Source of the DNA: a bacterium 336/3
GTDB taxonomy: Bacteria; Bacteroidota; Bacteroidia; Cytophagales; Thermonemataceae
Assembly (NCBI GenBank): GCA_001281695.1
Contig: LJIE01000004.1
Span: 27,010 to 91,009 of the forward strand
DNA: 64,000 bases
Direction: 5' to 3'
A program made the position numbers and the translations under genes. The stretch's first letter is position 1. Each line of letters begins with the position of its first letter. Under the pieces are notes generated by a model that saw only the letters and a list, made by a program, of their open reading frames with translations, had not been told where the DNA came from and made no database searches. Below are positions 52,831 through 60,729 of this stretch, piece after piece.

Positions 52831-53205
52831 TTATGTAGAATGAACGTTTTCTATTCTTTCTACCATATTGTTTTGAGTTCCCCAATCATAAATTGTCTCC
52901 AGAATGGGCATAAAAGAGGAACTTAACTCTGTAAGACTATATTCTGTATGAGGAGGAATACTCTGATAGTCTTTTTTAGAAATCCAACCATCTTCAATCA
53001 ACTCTTTAAGTTGCTGAATGAGTACTTTTTCTGAAATATTGGGTATGGATTTTTTTATTTGATTATATCTCAAAGCTCCATGTTTCAACTGCCAGAGGAT
53101 AATAATTTTCCATCTACCACTAACTGCCATGACTGTAGCAGTCAAAGGACAGCCACTTGTAATACTTTTCTTATTCAATTGATTGGTTGAGTTTTCTTTC
53201 CCCAT
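52831..53205 (-). CDS. HxlR-family transcriptional regulator
   Basis: 124 residues: GCPLTATVMAVSGRWKIIILWQLKHGALRYNQIKKSIPNI, SEKVLIQQLKELIEDGWISKK and TEYSLTELSSSFMPILETI. Conserved Cys near residue 19 as in redox-sensing HxlR proteins. Divergent from an SDR gene with a clear palindromic operator between them. Confidence 0.93.
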   Translation of the reverse strand: MGKENSTNQLNKKSITSGCPLTATVMAVSGRWKIIILWQLKHGALRYNQIKKSIPNISEKVLIQQLKELIEDGWISKKDYQSIPPHTEYSLTELSSSFMPILETIYDWGTQNNMVERIENVHST

Positions 53206-53223
53206 AATTATACTTACTAAATT

Positions 53224-53259
53224 GTATGTACTGTTAAATTAGGCAGTAAAAATACATAC
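53224..53259. promoter_or_regulatory. HxlR-type inverted-repeat operator
   Basis: GTATGTACTG (53224-53233) and CAGTAAAAATACATAC (53244-53259) form an inverted repeat (GTATGT...ACATAC and CTG...CAG) between the divergent HxlR and SDR genes. Confidence 0.75.
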
Positions 53260-53295
53260 TTTTATCTTTACAACATCAAATAATATTCAAAATTT

Positions 53296-54015
53296 ATGGA
53301 TCATTTAAAAGGTAAAAAAATTATTGTTATAGGTGGAAGTTCAGGTATTGGTCTATCTGTAGCAAAAATGGCTCATCATTTGGGTGCACTGGTTTGGCTT
53401 ACCAGCAGAGATAAAGCTAAAGCTTATCAAATTGCTCAATCTATTGGAAACAATGTTCAGGGTTTTGCTTTAGATATTAATGACGAAAAAAACATTAAAG
53501 AATCTTTTAGTCACTTCTCAGATATTGACCATGTGTATCTGGCAGCAGGTAGTACTCTGATCACTCCATTAATAGAAAATGATTTAGAAGAATCTATGTT
53601 ACCTTTGAAAACTCGTCTTTGGGGAGGTTTGAGAGTGGTAAGAGCCATTGCACATAAAATCAATCCTTCAGGCTCCGTTGTTTTCACTGGCGGGATTTCT
53701 ACTGATAGACCTATTACAGGGGCTTGGGTTTCAGGTCTGGGAACTTCAGTAGCAGAGCAATTAGCTCGTGTACTAGTGATGGAACTTCCACATATTCGTT
53801 TTAACGCTGTTTCACCAGGATATACAGATACTCCCATGTGGGATAGCATTATGGGTGAACATAAACATTCTATTTTGAGTGAAATAGCCTCGAAATTACC
53901 TACTAAAAAGATAGCAAGCCCTGATGAAGTAGCTTCTGCTGTTTTATTCTTAATGTCTAATCAGGCTATTACAGGAGAGATTATCCATGTAGATGGTGGT
54001 GGACGACTCATATAA
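53296..54015 (+). CDS. Short-chain dehydrogenase/reductase
   Basis: 239 residues with VIGGSSGIGLSVAKMA (TGxxxGxG-like cofactor loop), ALDINDE, VYLAAGST, a catalytic Ser region SVVFTGGISTD, and the C-terminal PHIRFNAVSPGYTDTPMWDSI. The usual YxxxK is not present; the expected place reads VSGLGTSVAEQLARVL, as in some atypical SDRs regulated by HxlR proteins, so catalysis may differ. Followed by a redoxin gene 24 bp downstream. Confidence 0.88.
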   Translation: MDHLKGKKIIVIGGSSGIGLSVAKMAHHLGALVWLTSRDKAKAYQIAQSIGNNVQGFALDINDEKNIKESFSHFSDIDHVYLAAGSTLITPLIENDLEESMLPLKTRLWGGLRVVRAIAHKINPSGSVVFTGGISTDRPITGAWVSGLGTSVAEQLARVLVMELPHIRFNAVSPGYTDTPMWDSIMGEHKHSILSEIASKLPTKKIASPDEVASAVLFLMSNQAITGEIIHVDGGGRLI

Positions 54016-54039
54016 AAACCTTTAAAACAAAGATAACAA

Positions 54040-54609
54040 ATGAAACTAATAGTAGGACAAACGCCTCCCATATTTAGAACAGAAGATGTTTTGGGAAATA
54101 TCATAAATTTGACAAAATTCAAGGGCAAAAAGATTTTTATAGCATTTCTAAGAAATACTCATTGCCCCTTATGTAGTTTGCATGTTTATAAATTGAGTCA
54201 GAAAGCTCAAAAACTCAAAGAATTGGGTTTGGAAATATTAGTTTTCTACGAGTCTGAGAAAAAAATATTTACCTATAGTGACTTTTTCAAAAAGAATATA
54301 TTCAACGAACAAAAATTTCATGTTATTTCTGATACTCAACGAATAATCTATGATTTATATGGAACAGAGATTTCGCCTGAAAAAGCTTCTTTTGAATTAT
54401 TAAAGAAAGCAGGCAGAATAGAACAAGTAACAGAAGCTAATCTTTTGGGTATTCATGGAGATGGTTTAGAAGAAGGTACCCATCCTGATGCTATTCCTGC
54501 TGATTTTCTGATAGATGAGAGTTTTACGATTCGTTATATCCACTATGGAAATGATGCTGGAGATAATATTGATTTAAAAATCGTAGAAGATTTTGTATTA
54601 AACCCTTAA
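54040..54609 (+). CDS. Redoxin (AhpC/TSA-like) family protein
   Basis: 189 residues with a thioredoxin-like fold: GQTPPIFRTEDVLGNIINLTKFKGKKIFIAFLRNTHCPLCSLHVYKL, where HCPLC gives a CxxC redox pair, KIFTYSDFFKKNIF, FHVISDTQRIIYDLYGTE and FLIDESFTIRYIHYGNDAGDNI. It belongs to the peroxiredoxin-like group that acts on thiols or peroxides. Cotranscribed with the SDR gene under likely HxlR control. Confidence 0.88.
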   Translation: MKLIVGQTPPIFRTEDVLGNIINLTKFKGKKIFIAFLRNTHCPLCSLHVYKLSQKAQKLKELGLEILVFYESEKKIFTYSDFFKKNIFNEQKFHVISDTQRIIYDLYGTEISPEKASFELLKKAGRIEQVTEANLLGIHGDGLEEGTHPDAIPADFLIDESFTIRYIHYGNDAGDNIDLKIVEDFVLNP

Positions 54610-54796
54610 GGTTTCATAAAAATATGTTTATAAAAGAAAGACATTACAAGAGCTGTTGATGAGTTAATTAACTTAACAGTTCCTAGAAAATTGAGAAGAA
54701 GCGTCTGATAAATTTTATCCTGATGATTTAGAAAATACATATTTTTCAGAATATTTTGAAAAGAAGTAAATTTTGAACTTATTTTAATTCATAAAA

Positions 54797-54840
54797 ATAT
54801 ACAGCTCTTTTAATAGTTAGTAATTAAAAGAGCTGTATAT
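54797..54840 (+). terminator. Hairpin terminator
   Basis: An 18-bp perfect stem (ATATACAGCTCTTTTAAT and its complement) with an 8-base loop, about 190 bp after the redoxin gene. The intervening 54610-54796 shows no convincing gene. A second perfect hairpin (AAGTTGGGACA...TGTCCCAACTT, 54903-54928) serves the convergent DoxX gene. Confidence 0.75.
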
Positions 54841-54949
54841 AAAAAATCTCAATTTTACTATTTTCTAATACTGAGTTATTTAGGCGTATGTGCTAAAGTA
54901 TAAAAGTTGGGACAATTATGTCCCAACTTAAATCAAAATTGTCGTTTAC

Positions 54950-55366
54950 TTAGCCTATTACTCTTTTGTCTTTAGCTACAAACTTGGCAAATGCTAACAA
55001 TGCTCCAGTAACCATAATGTTTCTGAAAAAATTTACCATTTCCAGTTCTTTTTCTCTTGCTAAGTCAGCAGTCATGTTTTCTGTTCCTAATTCTTGTCCC
55101 ATTGCTCTTGGCAGGTGAACTAGCACAGCCATTAGAATAACATATAAAGCCATTAATGAATAGGCTAATTTATCATATTTGCCAATTATAGCACTAATAA
55201 TAAAAAGTAAAATACAAATCAAGGTAAAGTAGTTCCAAAATAATGGAAACGGGATATAGCTGGGAACAAAAGAAGCACCAACTTCTGGTTTGCCAAGGTG
55301 CAAGCCAACATATAGCAAAAACGAAAGTGGAAAAATATATTTTCCTAAGTTTAAGATTTTGTCCAT
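54950..55366 (-). CDS. DoxX-like membrane protein
   Basis: 138 residues from the ATG at 55366, since the longer frame starts within the YCII gene. Four helices: YIFPLSFLLYVGLHLGK, FPLFWNYFTLICILLFIISAII, LAYSLMALYVILMAVLVHLPRAMG, FFRNIMVTGALLAFAKFV. Fits the DoxX superfamily. The HLPRAMG segment carries the conserved His. It is 11 bp downstream of the YCII gene. Confidence 0.8.
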   Translation of the reverse strand: MDKILNLGKYIFPLSFLLYVGLHLGKPEVGASFVPSYIPFPLFWNYFTLICILLFIISAIIGKYDKLAYSLMALYVILMAVLVHLPRAMGQELGTENMTADLAREKELEMVNFFRNIMVTGALLAFAKFVAKDKRVIG

Positions 55367-55377
55367 TGTTGTAAAGT

Positions 55378-55731
55378 TTAGTTTGTTGGAAATGGAATAA
55401 GTGATCTGATTTCTACTGAACTCTTTGGATATTTTAGAATTGGACAAGTTTTGCTCCATTCTTGCACTTCATCTAAATTATCGGACTTACAGATTAGAAA
55501 ACCTGAAATTAGAACACTGTCATTTTCTTTGTGTGGTCCAACCGAAACACCATTGTTATTTACAATTGTAGCATCATAGTGAATAGGTGCAGTATGCACT
55601 AATTTGCCTTGCATTGCGATACTGCCAATCCATGATTGCCACTTAGGCATATCTTCCGCCATATCTTGTGAAGTTGCCAAGTAACCATTGTCAGCACTTG
55701 CATTACGGAATAATAAAAGATACTCTGTCAT
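55378..55731 (-). CDS. YCII-related (DGPF-type) protein
   Basis: 117 residues from MTEYLLLFRNASADNGYLAT: ferredoxin-like YCII fold with MPKWQSWIGSIAMQGKLVHTAPIHYDATIVNNNGVSVGPHKENDSVLISGFLICKSDNLDEVQEWSKTCPIL. It matches the Bacteroidota YCII proteins, of which another copy lies at 63654. Enzymatic role unproven. It forms a Crp/Fnr - YCII - DoxX set. Confidence 0.88.
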   Translation of the reverse strand: MTEYLLLFRNASADNGYLATSQDMAEDMPKWQSWIGSIAMQGKLVHTAPIHYDATIVNNNGVSVGPHKENDSVLISGFLICKSDNLDEVQEWSKTCPILKYPKSSVEIRSLIPFPTN

Positions 55732-55809
55732 TATTTTAAATTTTAAATGTGAATGATGAAGCAAAATTCAACATTAAAATTTCCATGAATGATGACAAAA
55801 GTCGATGTT

Positions 55810-56403
55810 TTACAATTTGGATTTTAGGCGACTAAAAACATCTTTGTTGATACCTAAATAGGATGCAATAAGTTTGCTTGAAAGCCTTGTCATAAGCATT
55901 GGGCGGTATTCCATTAGCCATTTTATTCTATCCAATGCTGTCAATGAAACAAACGTGTTGATTCGATAAACTGAGTTGGCATAAGATGTTTCAAGAATTT
56001 GTTTATAGACTTTATCAAACTGTGGAACTGTTTCCATCATTGTTTGAAATGCTTGTCTGTCTATGGCAAAAAGTTCGCAGGGTTCAACTGTTCTGATATT
56101 CTCTGTGGCAGGTTTACCACTTCCAAAACTTAAAAGTTCTGAACACCAATTGTCTTCAATTACAATATCTCTTGTCGTTTCGTTAAACTCCTTGTCATAA
56201 ACATAAACCTGCAAACAACCTTTAGCAATAAAATAAACGTATTTGCAGATTTCACCTTGGTGCAAAAGTTGTTCGTTACGTTTTGTAGAAATGTGTTTGA
56301 ATGAAAGAAGAACCTTGTCTAAATGATCAAGGTCATTACCAAGTCTGCTCCGTATGTGATTGCGTAAAACTTCTTTATAATTGATGTTTGCATTATCACT
56401 CAT
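55810..56403 (-). CDS. Crp/Fnr-family transcriptional regulator
   Basis: About 197 residues from the ATG at 56403 (MSDNANINYKEVL): effector domain STKRNEQLLHQGEICKYVYFIAKGCLQVYVYDKEFNETTRD and winged helix SSKLIASYLGINKDVFSRLKSKL. No Fnr cysteines. An upstream ATG at 56463 would add an unlikely hydrophobic stretch. It precedes the YCII and DoxX genes, its probable targets. Confidence 0.9.
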   Translation of the reverse strand: MSDNANINYKEVLRNHIRSRLGNDLDHLDKVLLSFKHISTKRNEQLLHQGEICKYVYFIAKGCLQVYVYDKEFNETTRDIVIEDNWCSELLSFGSGKPATENIRTVEPCELFAIDRQAFQTMMETVPQFDKVYKQILETSYANSVYRINTFVSLTALDRIKWLMEYRPMLMTRLSSKLIASYLGINKDVFSRLKSKL

Positions 56404-56864
56404 ATCATTAAACTTATGTCTGTTACATAACTCAAATATAAGAGAAAGGAGAGTAGAAATCAAATCTTGTAAAAACGGCGTTAGCTATTTGATATTCAAT
56501 ATATTTACTTATGCCAAGAAATCAAAAAATACAAGTAAAATGTTCTATCAAATATCATTAGTACCTTCATATAACTTTTATAAAACACTATCTACCCATA
56601 TTCTAAGCTTCAACGGCTCATGTTATGGTAGATAAGGGCAAGCCAATATAAAGTTTTCATTCCAAAACTGCGAAAAATAACAATTTGTAGTAGAAGATAT
56701 TAGAAATTTGATGAAACATATTTTTATGATTTATTTTGAAAGAATTTATAAAGCAAAATAGCTATATCCATCAAATAAATCAATAATTGAAAAGGGGCAT
56801 TTTTAGAGTATTTCTGCTACTTTTTTATCAAAGTATTGTTTTTCATAGTTTTGGAGTAAAATAC

Positions 56865-56906
56865 ATATTTTTTTAGAATGACTTGTAGGCTCTCAAATAA
56901 TTTTTG
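56865..56906 (+). repeat. 45-bp dispersed repeat, copy 1
   Basis: ATATTTTTTTAGAATGACTT and then the CTCTCAAATAATTTTT core match copies at 60437-60485 (plus) and 63132-63177 (minus). The 56464-57096 gap holds no gene. A parB terminator (AAAGGCTAATATAA stem) is at 57063-57091. Confidence 0.55.
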
Positions 56907-57062
56907 AAATCATTTAAAGAAAACAAGGATGACTTTACATGATAATTAAAATTGCTAATACCTAGATTAATTTTTAGGCTTAGTAAAAATGGAGAATTTG
57001 AATTTCATTAGTTCAAGTTTAACACATCTATAAGTATTTAAAATCAATATAAGTAAAATATA

Positions 57063-57091
57063 AAAGGCTAATATAATTTTATATTAGCCTT
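57063..57091 (-). terminator. Terminator of the parAB operon
   Basis: AAAGGCTAATATAA pairs perfectly with TTATATTAGCCTTT, just after the parB stop codon, with A/T runs on both sides. Confidence 0.8.
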
Positions 57092-57096
57092 TTCAT

Positions 57097-57966
57097 CTAC
57101 AATATTGTCTTTAACATTAATTCTAATTGTTTGAGCTTTTGTTCGTCCTCAATGGTTTTTATTGTTTGTATCAGGCTTGATTTTAAATCATTGATATTTG
57201 AAGACTCTTCAGATTTTTCTGTTGTAGAGTTCCATAAATTTATCAAGTCTTTATATTTTTTTTCTTTTACAATATTGGTTGCTTTTTGGGTAAGGTTTTG
57301 GGTTGTATCTTCACCAAATTTCTGAATAACACCAACAGGTACTTTGATTTTTTTATTTAAAAAATCTTCTCTGAACTGAGGATTATTTTCACTTAATTTG
57401 TTTAAACCTAAAGCAAATTTTTCATCTCTTTGAATAGTCTTTGCAGAAACAAAATGCTGTTCCGCTAATTTTTCAATAGTTTTTTGCTGAGTGGACATTT
57501 TGTCCACTTTGCTTTTATTATGTTGATTGACTCCAATACCTCCCAATTTTCTTTTTTCGGCTGCATATTGCAAGCCTCTCAAATAAGACTTTTGCAATTC
57601 TGTTAGATTTCTTTTACCTAACTGATTGCTAATCATCCAATTTTTTACTGCTTCTTTGTCTTCAAATTCTTTTTCTAAGATTTTAAAAGGAATTTGTAAC
57701 CTTTCACAGATTTCATATCGGTTATGTCCATCTATCAAAATATACTCTTCATCTTTATTCCATAAGATAAGAGCTTCTCGACAACCCTCTGCAACAATAT
57801 TAGCTTCTAATTTTAGCTTTTCTTCAGTAGAGAGAGGTGGTATCAGACTTTTTAATTCTTCATCAATTACAATACTTTGTTTGATGAAATCCTCTCTACT
57901 ATTTTTCTGTTCACTAGCTTTCGATAAGATATTAGTGGTTGCTTTGATAAAACTTTTTTTAGTCAT
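57097..57966 (-). CDS. parB: ParB-like partition protein
   Basis: 289 residues: ParB/Srx N-terminal nuclease-like fold with LSTEEKLKLEANIVAEGCREALILWNKDEEYILIDGHNRYEICERL (the GHNR motif), then NQLGKRNLTELQKSYLRG, a helix-turn-helix (TIEKLAEQHFVSAKTIQRDEKFA) and a helical C-terminus. It resembles plasmid ParB proteins of Bacteroidota. Starts 7 bp after parA. A parS site was not identified by eye. Confidence 0.92.
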   Translation of the reverse strand: MTKKSFIKATTNILSKASEQKNSREDFIKQSIVIDEELKSLIPPLSTEEKLKLEANIVAEGCREALILWNKDEEYILIDGHNRYEICERLQIPFKILEKEFEDKEAVKNWMISNQLGKRNLTELQKSYLRGLQYAAEKRKLGGIGVNQHNKSKVDKMSTQQKTIEKLAEQHFVSAKTIQRDEKFALGLNKLSENNPQFREDFLNKKIKVPVGVIQKFGEDTTQNLTQKATNIVKEKKYKDLINLWNSTTEKSEESSNINDLKSSLIQTIKTIEDEQKLKQLELMLKTIL

Positions 57967-57973
57967 AATTTAA

Positions 57974-58714
57974 TTATTTCAAAAATTCTTCTGCTAAACT
58001 CATATAATCTGCTGCACCTGTACTATCAGGAGCATAAGTAAAAATATCTATTTGGCTGGTTGTAGCTTCTTCTAAAGCTACGTTTTGCCTTATAATCGTT
58101 TCAAATACATTTGAAGGGTATGCTTCTTTTACTACTTTTATCATTTCTTTTCTGACAACTGTTCTATTTTCTTGTGTCAGAATAAAACCTTTTATCTCTA
58201 ATTTAGGGTTTAATTCTTCTTTCGTTTCATTTACTATATCCACGATTGTTTGCAAACCTTTTACAGACAAATAACTACTCTGGACTACTATCAACAATGC
58301 ATCACTGGCAATAAGAGCATTAGAAGTAAGAGCTCCCAAACTTGGAGGGCAATCTATCAGTATGATATCGTAGTCTTTCAGAATGGATTTCAAAGCTTTT
58401 TTAAGTTTAAAATAGCCATTCATTTCTGTAAGTAGTTGGTGTTCTATGCGAGTATAGTCCAACTCTGCAGGAACTAAATCAAGGTTTTCAGCTATATTGA
58501 GAACAGGTAAAGATGTACCATTTAATAAAGCTGTATAAATGCTTTCTTCTGTACTTTCTACACCACAAGCTGTTGTCAAATTGGATTGTGGGTCATTGTC
58601 TATCATCAATACTTTTTTACCTTTCAGGCTCAAAGCTTTACCAAGATTATGTGTAGTAGTTGTTTTTCCTACTCCTCCTTTATGGTTTATCAAAGAAAAT
58701 ACTTTTTGTGTCAT
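57974..58714 (-). CDS. parA: ParA partition ATPase
   Basis: 246 residues of the Walker-type ParA: deviant Walker A NHKGGVGKTTTTHNL, ID-NDPQSNLT (Walker A'), DIILIDCPPSLGALTSNAL (Walker B). It has no long N-terminal DNA-binding extension, so it is a type Ib-like or small plasmid ParA. An iteron (58717-58735) sits directly before its start codon, so RepB may repress or couple its expression. Confidence 0.95.
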   Translation of the reverse strand: MTQKVFSLINHKGGVGKTTTTHNLGKALSLKGKKVLMIDNDPQSNLTTACGVESTEESIYTALLNGTSLPVLNIAENLDLVPAELDYTRIEHQLLTEMNGYFKLKKALKSILKDYDIILIDCPPSLGALTSNALIASDALLIVVQSSYLSVKGLQTIVDIVNETKEELNPKLEIKGFILTQENRTVVRKEMIKVVKEAYPSNVFETIIRQNVALEEATTSQIDIFTYAPDSTGAADYMSLAEEFLK

Positions 58715-58716
58715 TC

Positions 58717-59011
58717 AAATATCACAGATTTAGGGTTATGTTTTTATTATAGCTTTTTATTAAGTATCACAAATTTAGGGTGAACATATCAGGCACTGAT
58801 TTCTGAAATCTCTCATAACTCTTATCAAATATCACAGATTTAGGGCTAAATTTTTTACTCTCAAATTTAACCCAAAATACCTATAAGTTTTACTTATTAA
58901 GAATATTTTTTAATTCATCCTTCTACAAATATCACAAATTTAGGGTGAACATATCAGGTGTATTGATTCTGAAATCTCTCATAACTCTTATCAAATATCA
59001 CAGATTTAGGG
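58717..59011 (+). repeat. Five iterons downstream of repB with an internal direct duplication
   Basis: TATCACARATTTAGGG occurs at 58719-58735, 58764-58780, 58829-58845, 58929-58945 and 58995-59011. A segment of about 90 bp (58765-58856) is repeated at 58928-59022 (GAACATATCAGG..., TCTCATAACTCTTATCAAAT). All five are in the plus orientation, opposite to the origin iterons. They lie between repB and parA. Confidence 0.88.
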
Positions 59012-59917
59012 CTAAATTTTTGACATAAAAACCTTGTAAGCATAAGCGGCTTTGTTGTTTATCTTACCATTAGAAACCTGAATATTGATGTCATAGGCTG
59101 TTTTAAAGACTTCTTGGTCTGAAAGTTTTGCCATAATCGTTTTTGATTGTTTTTCACTTAACCCCAAACCCAGTAAGGTTTCTGCCACTCGTGTTTTATT
59201 TTTAGCATCAGACTCCAACAATAGAGAGGTATCTTCTTTGGTACTGGGCGTGAATCTAAAATCTATTGCTATTACCTTTTTTCCACTTTTCACTTCTTTA
59301 AACACAAAAGGCATATCCGAATTGGCAAGTTCTTTTTGAGCATGGTTTAAGATACGAGACTTTAAATGTCCATACTTGTCATATTCACCTTCTTCAAGCC
59401 CAAGACTAAATCTTAAATCTTCGAGCAATATAAACCGATGTCCAGTAGATTGAAACTGTTTGAGCATTTCGTAAATTCTCAAAGAATAAAAGCTCTTGAA
59501 TTTAAGTGCATGTTGCAAACCATACACTGTGAAATTATTTTTGAGTTGCAATAAATAAGGTTTCAAGGCAGGGTCGAAGCGAATTTGCAGAATACCTTTC
59601 TTTTCGTAATATGTAGCACTACTGATTAAACCCACTTGGATAACTCTATCTTTTTCTCGAATCTTGACAACCCTTTTTATCATGCTTTCTGTGGCTCGCT
59701 GTAAATCTGCATACACAGACTTAGCACTTGTACCAATATCTTCGGCAAGTTCTTTGACAGACAAATAAAAATCCTTAAAATCGCTGTCATCAGGTCTGAT
59801 AAGAGAAATCATTTTTAAGAATACTCTACGCTCAATGAGGTTCATTTCATAACGTCCATTGATAAGCTGATTATTCTGAACTACCTGAACGATGGGGTTT
59901 TGTATTTCGGTATCCAT
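59012..59917 (-). CDS. repB: Rep_3-family replication initiator protein
   Basis: 301 residues with the tandem winged-helix initiator fold: NGRYEMNLIERRVFLKMISLI, DFYLSVKELAEDIGTSAKSVYADLQRATESMIKRVVKI in the first, and LKFKSFYSLRIYEMLKQFQSTGHRFILLEDLRFSLGLEEGEYDKYGHLKSRILNHAQKEL in the second domain. The iteron repeats on both sides and the DnaA boxes 4 bp before its start confirm a theta-type origin. Its stop codon abuts the last downstream iteron. Confidence 0.95.
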   Translation of the reverse strand: MDTEIQNPIVQVVQNNQLINGRYEMNLIERRVFLKMISLIRPDDSDFKDFYLSVKELAEDIGTSAKSVYADLQRATESMIKRVVKIREKDRVIQVGLISSATYYEKKGILQIRFDPALKPYLLQLKNNFTVYGLQHALKFKSFYSLRIYEMLKQFQSTGHRFILLEDLRFSLGLEEGEYDKYGHLKSRILNHAQKELANSDMPFVFKEVKSGKKVIAIDFRFTPSTKEDTSLLLESDAKNKTRVAETLLGLGLSEKQSKTIMAKLSDQEVFKTAYDINIQVSNGKINNKAAYAYKVFMSKI

Positions 59918-59920
59918 AAG

Positions 59921-59942
59921 TTATCCACATAGATTATCCACA
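59921..59942 (+). promoter_or_regulatory. Two perfect DnaA boxes
   Basis: TTATCCACA occurs at 59921-59929 and 59934-59942, just upstream of the repB start. Confidence 0.9.
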
Positions 59943-59972
59943 ATTTTAAGAAAAATATCACAATAAAAAAAT

Positions 59973-60200
59973 TTCTGTGATATTACACCCTAAATCTGTG
60001 ATACTTCCCACCCTAAATCCGTGATATTATACCCTAAATCCGTGATACTTGACCCTAAATCTGTGATATTATCGGTACATGATAAAAATATATAAAAATA
60101 AAAAACACGTGATTTTCCAAAATTTTTTGTGATTTTTTTTTAATAGATTAAAAAAAGAAAATTGCTAAAGTAAAAGAGGCTCTCTTTTAAAGAAAAAACA
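59973..60200 (+). other. Replication origin: iterons and AT-rich region
   Basis: Four tandem copies of CCCTAAATCYGTGATA begin at 59988, 60011, 60032 and 60053 (period 21-23 bp, about two helical turns), with a partial copy at 59973-59985. They lie beside the DnaA boxes and are followed by a very AT-rich run to about 60200 that would melt easily. The stretch 60200-60729 shows no gene apart from the copy 2 repeat (60437-60485) and a hairpin at about 60265-60290 (CCGTACTTTG...CAAAGTATGG). Confidence 0.88.
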
Positions 60201-60436
60201 AATAAAAGCTGAGAAAAATATGCTCCAACAAAATTATTTATTATGAAACTATTTATTTTGATACCGTACTTTGATTTTCAAAGTATGGTTTTTTAAGATG
60301 CCAATATCAACTATTATAATAGTTCAAAAAACTCAATTTGTTAGTGGTATATAAGTAGACATATAAATTGAACCAGTTTTATAAACTTATTATCAAAAAA
60401 ACGGAAGAGAAAACAATGGTTTAAAGAAACGGGCGG

Positions 60437-60485
60437 TTTTTTAGACTGCTTTTTAAGTTCTCAAATAATTTTTTTTAAAATTGGT
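60437..60485 (+). repeat. 45-bp dispersed repeat, copy 2
   Basis: TTTTTTAGACTGCTTTTTAA followed by GTTCTCAAATAATTTTTT; compare copies at 56865 and 63132. Confidence 0.5.
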
Positions 60486-60729
60486 GCAACCTTTTATATA
60501 AAGGTATGTCATTACTATGAAATCAAACTTTAGATGAAAATATATTTGCTCAAATTCTTCCAAAAATTAAGTGGTTTTGGCATTCATAGTTAATTGTTTA
60601 GAAAATGTTCTTGATGAATATCTTCTCTTTTTGATTCATTATACACTGTTAGTTGGTTAAATATGAATAATTATCATTAAATATTATTTTTTTCTTTTAT
60701 AACAAGAATCTCTACTAATTCTTATTCTT

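Noticed and set aside
58717..60071. Regularly spaced short repeats that might be a CRISPR array
   Set aside because: Repeat units are only about 17-19 bp, spacers in the upstream set are 2-5 bp, orientation changes across repB, and they flank a Rep_3 initiator with DnaA boxes. They are iterons.
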